Positions 1 to 8,397 of a stretch of 64,000 nt of DNA are shown in pieces. Below the pieces are notes generated by a model. That model was not told where the DNA came from. It saw only the letters and a list, made by a program, of their open reading frames with translations, and ran no database searches. Position 1 is the stretch's first letter. Every line of letters starts with the position of its first letter. The DNA lies in NCBI RefSeq assembly GCF_964222135.1, contig NZ_CAXQBR010000019.1:42957-106956 (forward strand), read 5' to 3'. Made by a program: the position numbers and the translations under genes. Origin of the DNA: Euzebya sp. Its GTDB lineage: Bacteria; Actinomycetota; Nitriliruptoria; Euzebyales; Euzebyaceae.

Positions 1-713
1 TTGTGGGCGACCATCCGGTAGGGGTGGGCGAGGGGCCAGGACGGGAACGTGTTCGTCGAGAAGCGGCTGTGGACCAGCGCCAGCCCGGTCTCGTACCGCT
101 CGTCGGACAGGTCGCCGAAGACCTCGGGCAGCTGGAGGGTCGTCAGCATGCCCTTGTAGACGATCGTCCGCGCCGACAGGGAGGGGAAGTACACCCCGAC
201 GGTGTGCTCGATCCGCTTCCGGGCCACGAAGCAGACCCGGTCGAGGTCGATCCCCTCCTGCCCCTCGGTGCCCGCGACGAAGAGCTGGCGGAACACCGGC
301 TCGGCGTTCAGCGCGAAGGACCCGAGGGAGGAGTTGTCGACCGGCACCTCGCGCCAGCCGAGGACCTCGAGGCCCTCCTCGGCGCAGATCCGCTCGACCT
401 CGGCGACCGCGTGGTCGGTCCCCTCGGTCGGCAGGAACGCCATGCCGGCGGCGTAGTGGCCGGCGGTCGGCAGCGGGAAGCCGCAGGTCGCGGCGAACAG
501 CAGGTGCGGCAGCTGGGTGAGGATCCCGGCGCCGTCGCCGACGTTCGCCTCGGCGCCGGTCGCGCCGCGGTGGTCGAGGTTGCAGAGCGCCCCCAGGGCG
601 TGCTGCACCATCTGGTGGGAGCGACGGCCGTGCAGGTCAGCCACGAAGGCGACGCCGCAGGAATCGTGCTCGCGGGCGGGGTCGTACAGACCCCTGGTGG
701 GAGGGGTGGGCAT
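1..713 (-). CDS. gltB: Glutamate synthase large subunit, N-terminal part (runs off left edge)
   Basis: This is the 5' end of a glutamate synthase (GOGAT) large subunit, which uses glutamine amide nitrogen and 2-oxoglutarate to make glutamate. Reading leftward from ATG at 713 gives an N-terminal class II glutaminase domain: a short propeptide, then HDSCGVAFVAD with the nucleophile Cys19, LDHRGATGAEANVGDGAG, and HSRFSTNTFPSW followed by RMVAHN at the edge. All are GOGAT glutaminase signatures and resemble mycobacterial GltB. Reading the opposite way, GGAAG lies about 7 nt before the ATG. The FMN and Fe-S parts and any gltD partner lie outside the window. A second complete gltB is at 44907-49475. 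Confidence 0.93.
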   Translation of the reverse strand, partial: MPTPPTRGLYDPAREHDSCGVAFVADLHGRRSHQMVQHALGALCNLDHRGATGAEANVGDGAGILTQLPHLLFAATCGFPLPTAGHYAAGMAFLPTEGTDHAVAEVERICAEEGLEVLGWREVPVDNSSLGSFALNAEPVFRQLFVAGTEGQEGIDLDRVCFVARKRIEHTVGVYFPSLSARTIVYKGMLTTLQLPEVFGDLSDERYETGLALVHSRFSTNTFPSWPLAHPYRMVAH

Positions 714-839
714 GTCCACTTCCGTTGCAGAGTCGAACAGAGGTTCAGGCGCTGCACCGTCGGGACGTCGTTGGCCCAGCAGGCACCGACGCCGAACGGT
801 AGCCCAGACACCCCTCACCGTGCCAGCCGGGGATGTCGA

Positions 840-852
840 GGGGGTTACCCCC
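840..852 (-). terminator. GC hairpin downstream of the 862-1230 gene
   Basis: GGGGG-TTA-CCCCC forms a short all-GC hairpin 10 nt past the stop codon of the upstream minus-strand gene and before the gltB leader. It has no T-tract, so it is only a possible terminator. Confidence 0.35.
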
Positions 853-861
853 GCGCGACGT

Positions 862-1230
862 CTACAGCCAGTACGGCCGGGCGGCCATCGCGGGGCGCAG
901 GTGGCGACGCACCTGGACGTGGTGCCCCTCGGTGGCGGTGTGCGGTCGAGGACGCGGTGCCGCCGTCAGATCCGGTACCGACCCGTCGGGGCCCTCTGGG
1001 TCGACGACGCGCGCGACCGGCTCGGACCCGGTCAAGTCGAGGATGACCTCGATGTCGTCGGCCAACCCCATCGAAGAGCCAGCGGTGGCAGAGCGGCACA
1101 GCGCCTCGATCGCCCGATCCCGGCCGTAGAGCTCTGTGAGGGCCACGGCTGCGGCATCGGTTCCCGCCTGCTCCACCAAACCCCGCGCCACCTCACGGAT
1201 CTGCGCGTCGTCGGGTTCGTGGAGCCTCAC
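862..1230 (-). CDS. Small hypothetical protein (122 aa)
   Basis: I do not recognise this protein. It begins at GTG 1230. The first 70 residues look like a soluble, mostly helical domain rich in Ala, Glu and Asp (for example REVARGLVEQAGTDAAAVAL). The last 40 are basic and His/Arg-rich and may be disordered. It lies between the DUF2236 gene and gltB on the same strand, separated from gltB by about 150 nt containing a hairpin, so it is probably a separate unit. Codon third positions are GC-rich as expected for a real gene, but there is no motif evidence of function. Confidence 0.5.
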   Translation of the reverse strand: MRLHEPDDAQIREVARGLVEQAGTDAAAVALTELYGRDRAIEALCRSATAGSSMGLADDIEVILDLTGSEPVARVVDPEGPDGSVPDLTAAPRPRPHTATEGHHVQVRRHLRPAMAARPYWL

Positions 1231-1251
1231 CCTGTCGAGTGTGAGGGACCG

Positions 1252-1267
1252 CTGTGCAGATGTACAG
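1252..1267. promoter_or_regulatory. 16-bp imperfect palindrome in front of the 122-aa gene
   Basis: CTGTGCAGATGTACAG is symmetric except at two base pairs and lies 22 nt upstream of the GTG at 1230. Its position suits an operator; no cognate regulator is evident. Confidence 0.3.
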
Positions 1268-1324
1268 CAGAAATCCTCAGGTCGGCGGTGCGCCTGCCGA
1301 GGGGGGTCCGAGCTCGGCCCTGGC

Positions 1325-2386
1325 TCAGGCGGTGGCCAAGGCGGTGGCGCGGGCGGTCGCCAGGCGGATCGTCGAGGTGCGGCCGTGGACGACGCGGAGC
1401 GCGTCCACGGCCGAGCGCACCGCTTGGATGCGGGCGGCGTCCCGGACCGGGTTGCGGGGGATGGGGGTGCGGTCGCGCAGCGAGTCGGGGAGCGCGGCCA
1501 CCGCGGCGGTGGCGACGGCCTTCCAGCCGGCGAGTCCGACCCCGGTGAGCGGCGGGTCCATGAGGAAGGCGAGCGCCTCCCGGGCCTGGTCGCGGGCCTC
1601 GAGCTCGTCGAGGAAGCCGGCGAGGGTGGCGTCCAGCTGGGCGCGGCTCTGCGGCAGGTGGCCCTCGACGACCATCGGCAGCTCCACCTCGCCGTGGCGC
1701 AGCGCGGCGAGCCACCCCGGGTCGTCGGCCAGGCGGCGGAGGTCGACGCGCTCGTCGAGCAGCGCCGCGGCGACTGCCTGCTCGGCGACGAAGCGGTCGG
1801 CCACGTCGGGCGGGACGGGGTGGGGGCCGAGGAGGTCCCAGACGGTGAGGACCGACAGCGTCAGCCCGAGCGACACCCAGGTGAGGAGGCGTGGGTCGTC
1901 GGCGCGGTACGGCTCGCCCTCGGGCGTGGCGCCGACCACGCGGCGGTGGGCGCCGCGGGCCCTGAGGCTGGCGGCGACCGCCTCCCCCGTGGAGCCGCAG
2001 GTGACCGCCTGGACGTAGCCGGCGGTCCGGTGGAGGCGCCCCATCAGGTCCTCGGCGAAGCTCGAGTGGTCCGTCACCCCGGCCATCGCGCGGGGGTGGA
2101 GGGTCTGGATCATCAGCGCGTTCAGCCCGGTCACCGCGATGCAGGGGTCGCTGAACAGCTGCCAGGTCGCCGACCCCGGGCCGTTGAGGCCGGGGTCGCC
2201 CGGGTCGACGGTCGGGTCGAGCGGCGCGCCGAACATCGATCGCATCGCCGCCTCGGTGCCGCGACGCAGGACCGGGATCCCGTCGGGGACGAGCAGGGCC
2301 GGCAGCGCACCGGGCCGACGGCGGCGACGCCAGACCGCTCGCGCGGAACGGCCCACCGCGTGGCCGCCTGGGATGGTCGCCGTCAT
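1325..2386 (-). CDS. Oxygenase MpaB family protein (DUF2236)
   Basis: The protein belongs to the DUF2236/MpaB family, which includes haem-dependent latex-clearing (rubber) oxygenases and fungal MpaB; most actinobacterial members have no known substrate. The family signature HPRAMAGVTDHSSF is present about a third of the way in, followed by the usual helical core (MGRLHRTAGYVQAVTCGST). There is no signal peptide. ATG codons at 2395 and 2386 are both possible; 2386 has AGGA about 8 nt upstream and is preferred. The gene is divergent from the PhzF-like gene at 2587, with a tandem palindromic repeat between them. A distant second DUF2236 protein is at 52594-53622. Confidence 0.8.
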   Translation of the reverse strand: MTATIPGGHAVGRSARAVWRRRRRPGALPALLVPDGIPVLRRGTEAAMRSMFGAPLDPTVDPGDPGLNGPGSATWQLFSDPCIAVTGLNALMIQTLHPRAMAGVTDHSSFAEDLMGRLHRTAGYVQAVTCGSTGEAVAASLRARGAHRRVVGATPEGEPYRADDPRLLTWVSLGLTLSVLTVWDLLGPHPVPPDVADRFVAEQAVAAALLDERVDLRRLADDPGWLAALRHGEVELPMVVEGHLPQSRAQLDATLAGFLDELEARDQAREALAFLMDPPLTGVGLAGWKAVATAAVAALPDSLRDRTPIPRNPVRDAARIQAVRSAVDALRVVHGRTSTIRLATARATALATA

Positions 2387-2420
2387 GGGTCCCATCCTGG
2401 CGCGTGGGCGCGCCGTCGTG

Positions 2421-2551
2421 CCACGCAGATCTGAGCGGTGGCGCCGCCGGCGGAGCTGAACCCCAGATCTGGGTTCTGGCTCGCACCCACTACCACGCAG
2501 ATCTGAGCGGTGGTACCGCCGGCGGAGCTGAACCCCAGATCTGGGTTCTGG
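2421..2551. repeat. Two tandem 59-bp units carrying four CAGATCTG palindromes
   Basis: Unit 1 (2421-2479) and unit 2 (2493-2551) are identical except for two adjacent bases; the period is 72 nt. Each unit begins with CAGATCTG and ends with GAACCCCAGATCTGGGTTC, itself a near-perfect palindrome. CAGATCTG therefore occurs at 2426, 2464, 2498 and 2536, spaced 38, 34 and 38 nt apart. The only difference changes a central GGCGCC to GGTACC, so both versions stay palindromic. The array fills the divergent promoter region of the DUF2236 and PhzF-like genes. Confidence 0.9.
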
Positions 2552-2586
2552 GGAACACCGCCGGACACGGCTGGGTTGTCCGCGGC

Positions 2587-3498
2587 ATGAGCACCCTGCG
2601 ACGGCTGAGCGCGTTCACCGACGACCTCGACGGCGGCAACCCCGCCGGGGTGTGGATCGGCGAGAGCCTCCCGACGGCGGCGGCGATGCAGGCGATCGCC
2701 GCGGACGTCGGCTACTCCGAGACCGTCTTCGCCACGCCGACCACTGGCCGGCAGCGGACCGTGCGGTACTTCTCACCGAAGGCGGAGGTGCCCTTCTGCG
2801 GCCACGCCACGATCGCGCTGGGCCACGCCCTCGCCGATGTGGAGGGGGAGGGTGACTACGCCCTCGACACCCCGGCCGGGCACGTGGCGGTCACGGTCAC
2901 CCGCGACGACGACGGGGCCCGCGTGGCGACCCTCACCTCCGTCGCCCCCTCGCACGTCGACGCCGACGACGAGCTGGTCGACGCGGCCCTCACCCACCTC
3001 GGCTGGTCCCGTCAGGACCTCGACCCCGCGCTGCCGCCGGCGGTCGCCCACGCAGGCGCCCACCACCTGGTCCTGGCCGCGGCGACCCGCGAGCGGCTCG
3101 CGGCGCTCGACTACGACGTCGAGGGCCTCCGGGACCTGATGCTCGACCGAGACCTGACCACCGTCGCGCTCGTCCACCTCGAGTCACCGACCACCATCCA
3201 CGCCCGCAACCCCTTCCCCGTCGGCGGGGTGGTGGAGGACCCCGCCACCGGGGCGGCGGCCGCGGCGCTCGGCGGCCTGCTCAGGGCCCGCGGGCTCGTG
3301 ACCCCGCCGGCGGACCTGGTGATCCACCAGGGCGTCGACATGGGCCGTCCCAGCACCCTGGCGGTGCACATCCCCGCGAGCGGCGGGATCGCCGTCGGCG
3401 GCCGTGCCGTCGAGCTCGCCGACCCCGATCCGGGGACCGGGCGGGCTCAGGCGAGCGGCAGCGCCGACACCACGGCCTCGGCGTCGTCCGGGCCGTAG
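2587..3498 (+). CDS. PhzF family isomerase/epimerase-like protein
   Basis: This is a PhzF-type protein of two diaminopimelate-epimerase-like halves, cytoplasmic and cofactor-free; most members other than phenazine PhzF have no known substrate. Visible signatures are GGNPAGV near the N-terminus, the catalytic Glu in GYSETVF (about residue 45), the CGHATIALGHAL loop, NPFPVGGVVEDPATGAAAAAL and the C-terminal HQGVDMGRPS. ATG 2587 begins the conserved fold; the frame stays open upstream but only through the repeat array. The last 52 nt overlap the convergent adenosine kinase gene, so the Ser/Ala-rich tail is probably not part of the fold. Confidence 0.88.
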   Translation: MSTLRRLSAFTDDLDGGNPAGVWIGESLPTAAAMQAIAADVGYSETVFATPTTGRQRTVRYFSPKAEVPFCGHATIALGHALADVEGEGDYALDTPAGHVAVTVTRDDDGARVATLTSVAPSHVDADDELVDAALTHLGWSRQDLDPALPPAVAHAGAHHLVLAAATRERLAALDYDVEGLRDLMLDRDLTTVALVHLESPTTIHARNPFPVGGVVEDPATGAAAAALGGLLRARGLVTPPADLVIHQGVDMGRPSTLAVHIPASGGIAVGGRAVELADPDPGTGRAQASGSADTTASASSGP

Positions 3499-4433
3499 GT
3501 CACCGCGAGCCGGTCGCGGAGCCCCTCGGGCGCGACCGCGTAGCCCTGCGGGCCGGACGTCTCGAGCGCCATGGTGGCGACCGCGCAGCCGAGCTGGCCG
3601 CAGCGGTCGAGGTCGAGCCCGACGGCCATGCCGCTCAGGAACCCGGCGCGGTAGGCGTCGCCGGCGCCGGTGGGCTCGAGCGCCACCCCGTCGGCGGGGG
3701 CGACGGCGGGGAGCGAGCTGGTGGGCTCGCCCGACCGCTCGATCGTGGCGCCCTTGGCGCCGTGGGTGGTGACCAGGACGCCGACGCGGTCGGCGAGCTC
3801 CTCGTCGGTCCACCCGGTCTTCGATGCGATCAGCCCGCGCTCGTAGTCGTTGCAGACCATGTAGGCCGCGCCCTCGACGAGCTCGCGGATCTCCTCACCC
3901 CCCATGCGGGCCAGCTGCTGGCTGGGGTCGGCGAACAGGTCGATGCCGAGCTCGTGGGCCTCGCGGGTGTGGCGCAGCATCCCCTCCGGCCCGGCGGGGG
4001 AGACCATCACCAGGTCGATCCCGCCGTTGCGCGAGGCGACGTCGGCGAGGGAGATCTCGTGGGAGTCGCTCATCGCGCCGGCGTAGAACGTGGCGATCTG
4101 GCTCTGCGCGGCGTCGGTGGTGCAGAGGAACCGCGCGGTCGCCTTCTCCGAGATGTGCACGCCGCTGCAGTCGACGCCGTGCCGCTCGAGCCACTGGCGG
4201 TAGCCGGTGTCGAAGTCCTCGCCCACCGCGCCGACCAGCAGGGGGCGGACGCCGAGCTGCCCCATGCCGTAGCTGATGTTGGCGCCGATTCCGCCGCGGT
4301 GGTGGGTCAGGTCGTCGGCGAGGAAGCTGAGGCTCAGCCGCTCGAGCTGCTCGGGCAGGATCATGTCCGCGAACCGACCGGGGAAGGTCAGCAGGTAGTC
4401 GTCGGCGATCGAGCCGCTCACGGCGATGCGCAT
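3447..4433 (-). CDS. adoK: Adenosine kinase, actinobacterial PfkB type
   Basis: It phosphorylates adenosine to AMP for purine salvage. The 328-residue sequence follows mycobacterial AdoK closely: SGSIADDYLLTFPGRFAD at the N-terminus, LSFLADDLTHHRGGIGANISYG, the DPSQQLARMGGEEIRELV segment and the catalytic PfkB motif EPTGAGDAYRAGF, in which Asp is the base. ATG 4433 gives the expected family start. The 3' end overlaps the convergent PhzF-like gene by 52 nt, leaving no room for a terminator between them. A different PfkB sugar kinase is possible, but the resemblance to AdoK makes adenosine the likely substrate. Confidence 0.88.
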   Translation of the reverse strand: MRIAVSGSIADDYLLTFPGRFADMILPEQLERLSLSFLADDLTHHRGGIGANISYGMGQLGVRPLLVGAVGEDFDTGYRQWLERHGVDCSGVHISEKATARFLCTTDAAQSQIATFYAGAMSDSHEISLADVASRNGGIDLVMVSPAGPEGMLRHTREAHELGIDLFADPSQQLARMGGEEIRELVEGAAYMVCNDYERGLIASKTGWTDEELADRVGVLVTTHGAKGATIERSGEPTSSLPAVAPADGVALEPTGAGDAYRAGFLSGMAVGLDLDRCGQLGCAVATMALETSGPQGYAVAPEGLRDRLAVTYGPDDAEAVVSALPLA

Positions 4434-4467
4434 CGGTCAGGTCCCCTCGAGGGTGTCGGCGAGCACT

Positions 4468-5310
4468 TCACCCTACCCAGCCGGCGTCCGGCAACCCGTC
4501 CGCGTCGTGGCGGGGACGGTGTCGGCGGGCCAGCGCGTCGAGCCGGCCGGGGGCGACGTAGCCGATGACGTGGCGCCCGGTGCTGCGGACCGCGGCGAGG
4601 GCGCGTCGCGGGAGCGCGGCGCCGGCGAGGAGGAAGACGTTCCCGGGGTCGCGGAGGGCGGCCACGCCGGGGGAGCCAGCCGCCACGACGTCGGCGAAGA
4701 CCGCGCGGGCAGCCGCGACCTGCACGCCGAGCCGGCCCCAGGGCTGGTCGTCGACGACGTTGACGACGTACGCCCCGCCGGGGGTCAGGACGCGCGCGAC
4801 GTCAGCCATGAACTCCACGGTCGTGAGGTGCGCCGGGGTCTCCTGCCCCTCGAACGCGTCGCCCACGACGACGTCGACGGCGTCGTCCGGGATGCGGGCG
4901 AGGGCCTTGCGGGCGTCGGCCTTGCGGACCTCGAGCCCGGGCCCCGGGCGCAGCCCGAGCTCGCGCTGCGCGAGGCGGATGATCGCGCCGGTGCGCGCGA
5001 CGACCGGCTGGTGGAGGTCGGGTCGCCGCACGGCGATCGCCCGCGGGATCGCGAACGCCCCGCCGCCGAGGTGGAGGACGGTGCCGCCGTCGTCGGGTGC
5101 GAGGGCCAGGGCGAGCGCCGCGAGCCGGTCCTGGTAGTCGAGCGCCAGCCGGGCCGGATCCTGGGGGTCGACGTGGCCGTGGACCGCGCCGTCGATCATC
5201 AGCGTGCCGGCGCGTGGGCGTGCGGGGTCCGCTCGCACCTCGGCGTGGCCGACGGCGGTGTCGGCCGAGGGCGGCCGCCGGCGATGGCGTCCTCCTCGCG
5301 CGCGGGGCAT
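4468..5310 (-). CDS. Spermidine synthase-like SAM-binding protein
   Basis: It has the Rossmann fold of polyamine aminopropyltransferases. Motifs visible are GGTVLHLGGGAFAIPRAI (nucleotide-binding loop), an acidic strand end, VVVGDAFEGQETPAHLTT (equivalent of the catalytic DAFxG region) and LTPGGAYVVNVVDD. Such short actinobacterial homologues often lack proven polyamine activity. ATG 5310 is chosen because it avoids the overlap with manA and removes a low-complexity extension; the basic PRARGGRHRRRP start may still be partly non-native. It lies 46 nt downstream of manA on the same strand and may be co-transcribed. Confidence 0.75.
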   Translation of the reverse strand: MPRARGGRHRRRPPSADTAVGHAEVRADPARPRAGTLMIDGAVHGHVDPQDPARLALDYQDRLAALALALAPDDGGTVLHLGGGAFAIPRAIAVRRPDLHQPVVARTGAIIRLAQRELGLRPGPGLEVRKADARKALARIPDDAVDVVVGDAFEGQETPAHLTTVEFMADVARVLTPGGAYVVNVVDDQPWGRLGVQVAAARAVFADVVAAGSPGVAALRDPGNVFLLAGAALPRRALAAVRSTGRHVIGYVAPGRLDALARRHRPRHDADGLPDAGWVG

Positions 5311-5356
5311 GGCCCTCCAGGGTATGGCGAGGCCGAGCTGGCGGGATCGCGGCCGC

Positions 5357-6529
5357 TCAGACCCCGTGGGCCCAGTGGACGACGCCCTCACCGGCGAGGG
5401 TGACCCCGTCGTCGTCGGCGCGGACCAGCGCGGCCTGCCCGCGGGTCAGGTCGACGGTGCGGTCGCCGCGGCGGGGCTCGCCACCGCGGAGCTGGGCGCA
5501 CCCCTCGGTCACGAGCGCGATGCCGGGCCCGGTCACGCCGACGTGGCCGTCGCCGTCGAGGACCGCCCGGGTCAGGCCGAAGGCACCGGAGTCCACGCGG
5601 TAGGCGTGCACCGGCCCCGACGGCGACTGCACGTCGGGGGTCATCGGGGCGGTGTCGAGGAGGCGGCGCAACTCGTCGACGTCGACGTGCTTGCTGGTCA
5701 ACCCGCCGCGCACGACGTTGTCGCTGGGTGCCATCACCTCGACGGCGACGCCCTCGAGGTAGCTGTGCAGGTTCCCCGCACCGAGGTGGAGGGCCTGCCC
5801 CGGTTGCAGCACGACGTGGTTGAGGAGCAGCGCGACCACCACCCCGACGTCGCCGGGGTATGCGGCGGCCAGCCGGCCCGTCCACGCGAGCTCGTCCTCG
5901 AACCCGCTGACGGCGACGACGGCAGCCGCGCGGGTGACCTCGTCGACCAGGTCGGCCACCGCCTCGGGGTCGAGCGCGAAGAGCCACTCGACCGCGCCGC
6001 CGAGCCGGGCGGCCGGGTCACCCGGCCCGGACAGCACGTCGACCAGCGGCCCGAGGCCCTCGACGCGCAGGCACCCCAGCAGCACCGCCGTCCGGTCCGG
6101 GGCGCGCAACCCGCACTTGGCGCTGAACGGCGTGAGCGCGCAGACGATCTCGGGCTTCGGGTGGGGGTCCCGGTAGGTGCGCTCAGGGGCGTCGCGGGGG
6201 ATGCCCGCCGCCTCCTCGCGCTCGAACCCGGCGCGGGCCTGGACGGCGTCGGGGTGGACCTGCAGCGACAGCGGTCCGCCTGCGGCCAGGACCTTCGCGA
6301 GCAGGGGGAAGTCGTCGCCGCCGTCGGGACCGAGGATGCCCTCCGGGTCAGCGGCGACCGCGTCGTCGAGGGTGGTGCCGGCGTCGACCAGTCGCGAGGG
6401 GCCGCCCGGGTGCGCACCGAACCACAGCTCGGCGTGGGGTCGACCGTCGGCGTGGCGGCCGAGCAGCTCGGGGATCGCCGACGGGTCGCCCCAGTGGTAG
6501 TGGCGGATCTCCCCCTCGAGGCGTTCCAC
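5357..6529 (-). CDS. manA: Mannose-6-phosphate isomerase, class I
   Basis: It interconverts mannose 6-phosphate and fructose 6-phosphate, supplying GDP-mannose for glycan and glycolipid synthesis. At 390 residues it has the normal class I length. Zinc ligands are visible in order: Gln and His in SLQVHPD (about residue 90), Glu in HPKPEIVCAL, and His in GNLHSYLEGVAVEVM; SDNVVRGGLTSKHVD is the conserved active-site strand. ATG 6529 precedes the expected MERLEGEIRHYHWGDPSAIPE start. The upstream secreted-protein gene is 100 nt away on the same strand. Confidence 0.93.
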   Translation of the reverse strand: MERLEGEIRHYHWGDPSAIPELLGRHADGRPHAELWFGAHPGGPSRLVDAGTTLDDAVAADPEGILGPDGGDDFPLLAKVLAAGGPLSLQVHPDAVQARAGFEREEAAGIPRDAPERTYRDPHPKPEIVCALTPFSAKCGLRAPDRTAVLLGCLRVEGLGPLVDVLSGPGDPAARLGGAVEWLFALDPEAVADLVDEVTRAAAVVAVSGFEDELAWTGRLAAAYPGDVGVVVALLLNHVVLQPGQALHLGAGNLHSYLEGVAVEVMAPSDNVVRGGLTSKHVDVDELRRLLDTAPMTPDVQSPSGPVHAYRVDSGAFGLTRAVLDGDGHVGVTGPGIALVTEGCAQLRGGEPRRGDRTVDLTRGQAALVRADDDGVTLAGEGVVHWAHGV

Positions 6530-6631
6530 GTCGCGACCTCCGATGCGCCCCGGCGGGCGCCCGCCGCATGCGACGCCGCCCCCGGCACCGGGTGGGGCGG
6601 GGGCGTCGGGAGGTGGGGGCGTCTGGTGGGC

Positions 6632-7180
6632 CTACTCGTCGTCGAGGTCGCCGAACCAGCCGGGGCCGCCGTGGTGGCCGGGCCCGACGCCACCGGGGCC
6701 GAACCCGCCCGGACCGGCCCCGCGCAGGCCCATGCCGCGGAGGCCGAACCCGCCGAGCAGACCGCCGTCCTCGAGGTGCTCATCCAGGGCCTCGCGCATC
6801 CGCTCCGCCTGCTCCTCGGTGATCGAGCCGTCGGCCAGCTCCTCGTCGATCACGCTCTCGGCCACCGCACGTGTGGCTGCGGTGATGTCCTCGACGCTGA
6901 CGCCGAGCTCGTCGGCGAAGCGCTGCAGCAGCTCCTCGGCGCGGGCGGCCATGGCCTCGTGCCGCTCCTCGAGCAGCTCGAGGGCCTCGTCGCGATCGGG
7001 CCGGTCGTCGTCATCGTCGTCATCCTCGTCGTCCTCATCGTCGTCGGGGGTCTCCGCCGGCGGGTCGTCGCTGGGGTCGTCCTCCTGCGCCGACGAGATG
7101 CCGACGGGGGAGAGGAAGAGCAGCGCCGCGATCACCGCGGCCAGCAGGGTCGTCACCATCGTCTTGGTCGCTGCGGTCAT
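6632..7180 (-). CDS. Secreted acidic/glycine-rich helical protein
   Basis: Residues 1-31 form a Sec signal peptide (TLLAAVIAALLFLSPVGISSAQ, probable cleavage after SSA). Then comes an extremely acidic linker made almost entirely of Asp and Glu. A helical segment of about 80 residues follows, ending DGSITEEQAERMREALDEHL, which resembles the short helical repeat of DUF2680/YckD-like proteins. The C-terminus is Gly/Pro-rich (GPGGFGPGGVGPGHHGG). The acidic tract could bind cations. No enzymatic residues are apparent and function is unknown. The gene has its own start with AGGAGG-like sequence (GAGGATCCC) upstream. Confidence 0.72.
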   Translation of the reverse strand: MTAATKTMVTTLLAAVIAALLFLSPVGISSAQEDDPSDDPPAETPDDDEDDEDDDDDDDRPDRDEALELLEERHEAMAARAEELLQRFADELGVSVEDITAATRAVAESVIDEELADGSITEEQAERMREALDEHLEDGGLLGGFGLRGMGLRGAGPGGFGPGGVGPGHHGGPGWFGDLDDE

Positions 7181-7271
7181 GGGATCCTCCTCGGATCGGG
7201 GGTGGGTTCGACCACAGCGTGGGTCAGCACCCTGAGAGGACCGTGAGAACTGCTGCGGGTCCGCGCCGGGG

Positions 7272-8312
7272 TCAGCGGCTCGGATCGAACGTCGCCTTCA
7301 CCAGCCCCGGATCCGCGGCCGCGGCGCCGCGGTACAGCTCGGGTCCCTCCGACAGCGGCCGGCCCGGGTGGGTGACCACCTCCGCGACCGGCACCCGAAC
7401 GTCCCCCGCGGCCACGAGCGGCACCAGCTCGTCGAGGATCGCCCGCACCGGCGCGCGTCCGGCGCGGATGGTCAGGTTGCGGTCGTAGGCCTGCACCGGC
7501 GGGATCGCGAACGCCGGTGCGGTCTGGACGGCGATGACCGACACGGTCCCTCCCGGCCTCACGAGGTCGGCGGCCAGGCGCTGGGCCGCGGGCGGGCCCG
7601 CGGCCTCGATGGCGGCGTCGACGACGAGCCCCTCCACGGCGTCGGGCGTCCGCGCCTCCGCCCCGAGCGCGACGGCGGCGTCGCGACGCGTCGCCGCCGG
7701 GTCGATGGCGACCACCCGGTCGGCTCCCTGCGCGAGCGCGGCGGTGACCGCGCAGAGCCCGACCGCGCCGAGGCCGACCACCGCGACCGCGTCGCCAGGC
7801 GCCACGTCGGCGCGGCGGGCGGCGTACCACCCGGTCGGGAGGTTGTCGCTCAGGAGGAGGGCGGTGGCGGCGCCCAGCTCGTCACCGATCGCGACGAGCG
7901 AGCCGTCGGCCAGCGGCACCCGCACCTGCTCGGCCTGCCCGCCGTGCAGGACCGGCCCGTCGGGGTCCGGGTCTCCCCAGCCCAGCAGACGGGAGCGCTC
8001 GCACCGGGAGGTCAGCCCGCGCCGGCAGGCTCCGCAGATCCCGCAGGACAGGCTGAAGGGGACGACCACCCGGTCGCCGACCCGCACACGCCGGACGGCG
8101 TCGCCGACTGCGGTGACGATGCCGACGACCTCGTGACCGGGGACGACGCCGGGGCGGGCCGGCTCGTGTCCGCGGTAGGGGTGCAGGTCCGAGCCGCACA
8201 GGCCCGCGGCTTCGACGGCGACGACCGCGTCGTCCGGGTCCTCGACGACCGGGTCGGGCAGGTCATCTCTGAGGACGATCCGTCCCGCACCCTCGAACAC
8301 CAGGCCGCGCAT
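7272..8312 (-). CDS. Zinc-dependent medium-chain alcohol dehydrogenase family protein
   Basis: This is an NAD(P)-dependent zinc alcohol dehydrogenase of the threonine/sorbitol/formaldehyde dehydrogenase type. The N-terminal catalytic domain shows GLCGSDLHPYRGHE and PGHEVVGIV (catalytic zinc ligands). The structural zinc lobe CGICGACRRGLTSRC has all four Cys. A Rossmann domain with VVGLGAVGLCAVTAA follows, then AFDPSR at the end. ATG 8312 gives the family-typical MRGLVFEGAGRIVL start; the frame continues upstream but through non-homologous sequence. It is divergent from the HExxH gene. Substrate cannot be inferred. Confidence 0.88.
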   Translation of the reverse strand: MRGLVFEGAGRIVLRDDLPDPVVEDPDDAVVAVEAAGLCGSDLHPYRGHEPARPGVVPGHEVVGIVTAVGDAVRRVRVGDRVVVPFSLSCGICGACRRGLTSRCERSRLLGWGDPDPDGPVLHGGQAEQVRVPLADGSLVAIGDELGAATALLLSDNLPTGWYAARRADVAPGDAVAVVGLGAVGLCAVTAALAQGADRVVAIDPAATRRDAAVALGAEARTPDAVEGLVVDAAIEAAGPPAAQRLAADLVRPGGTVSVIAVQTAPAFAIPPVQAYDRNLTIRAGRAPVRAILDELVPLVAAGDVRVPVAEVVTHPGRPLSEGPELYRGAAAADPGLVKATFDPSR

Positions 8313-8397
8313 GCCCGCAGGGTACGTGCAGGGTCGGTCCACCCCTGCCTGTGGACGACCGGGGTCTCGGGACGCGCCCGCCTGGCAACCTGTGGAC

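Noticed and set aside
2421..2551. CRISPR array
   Set aside because: Only two repeat units with a 13-nt separation, and no cas genes in the window.
2404..2586. Extension of the PhzF-like protein through the tandem repeat
   Set aside because: The added sequence is only the translated repeat (GAEPQIWVL twice) with no family match; ATG 2587 begins the conserved fold.
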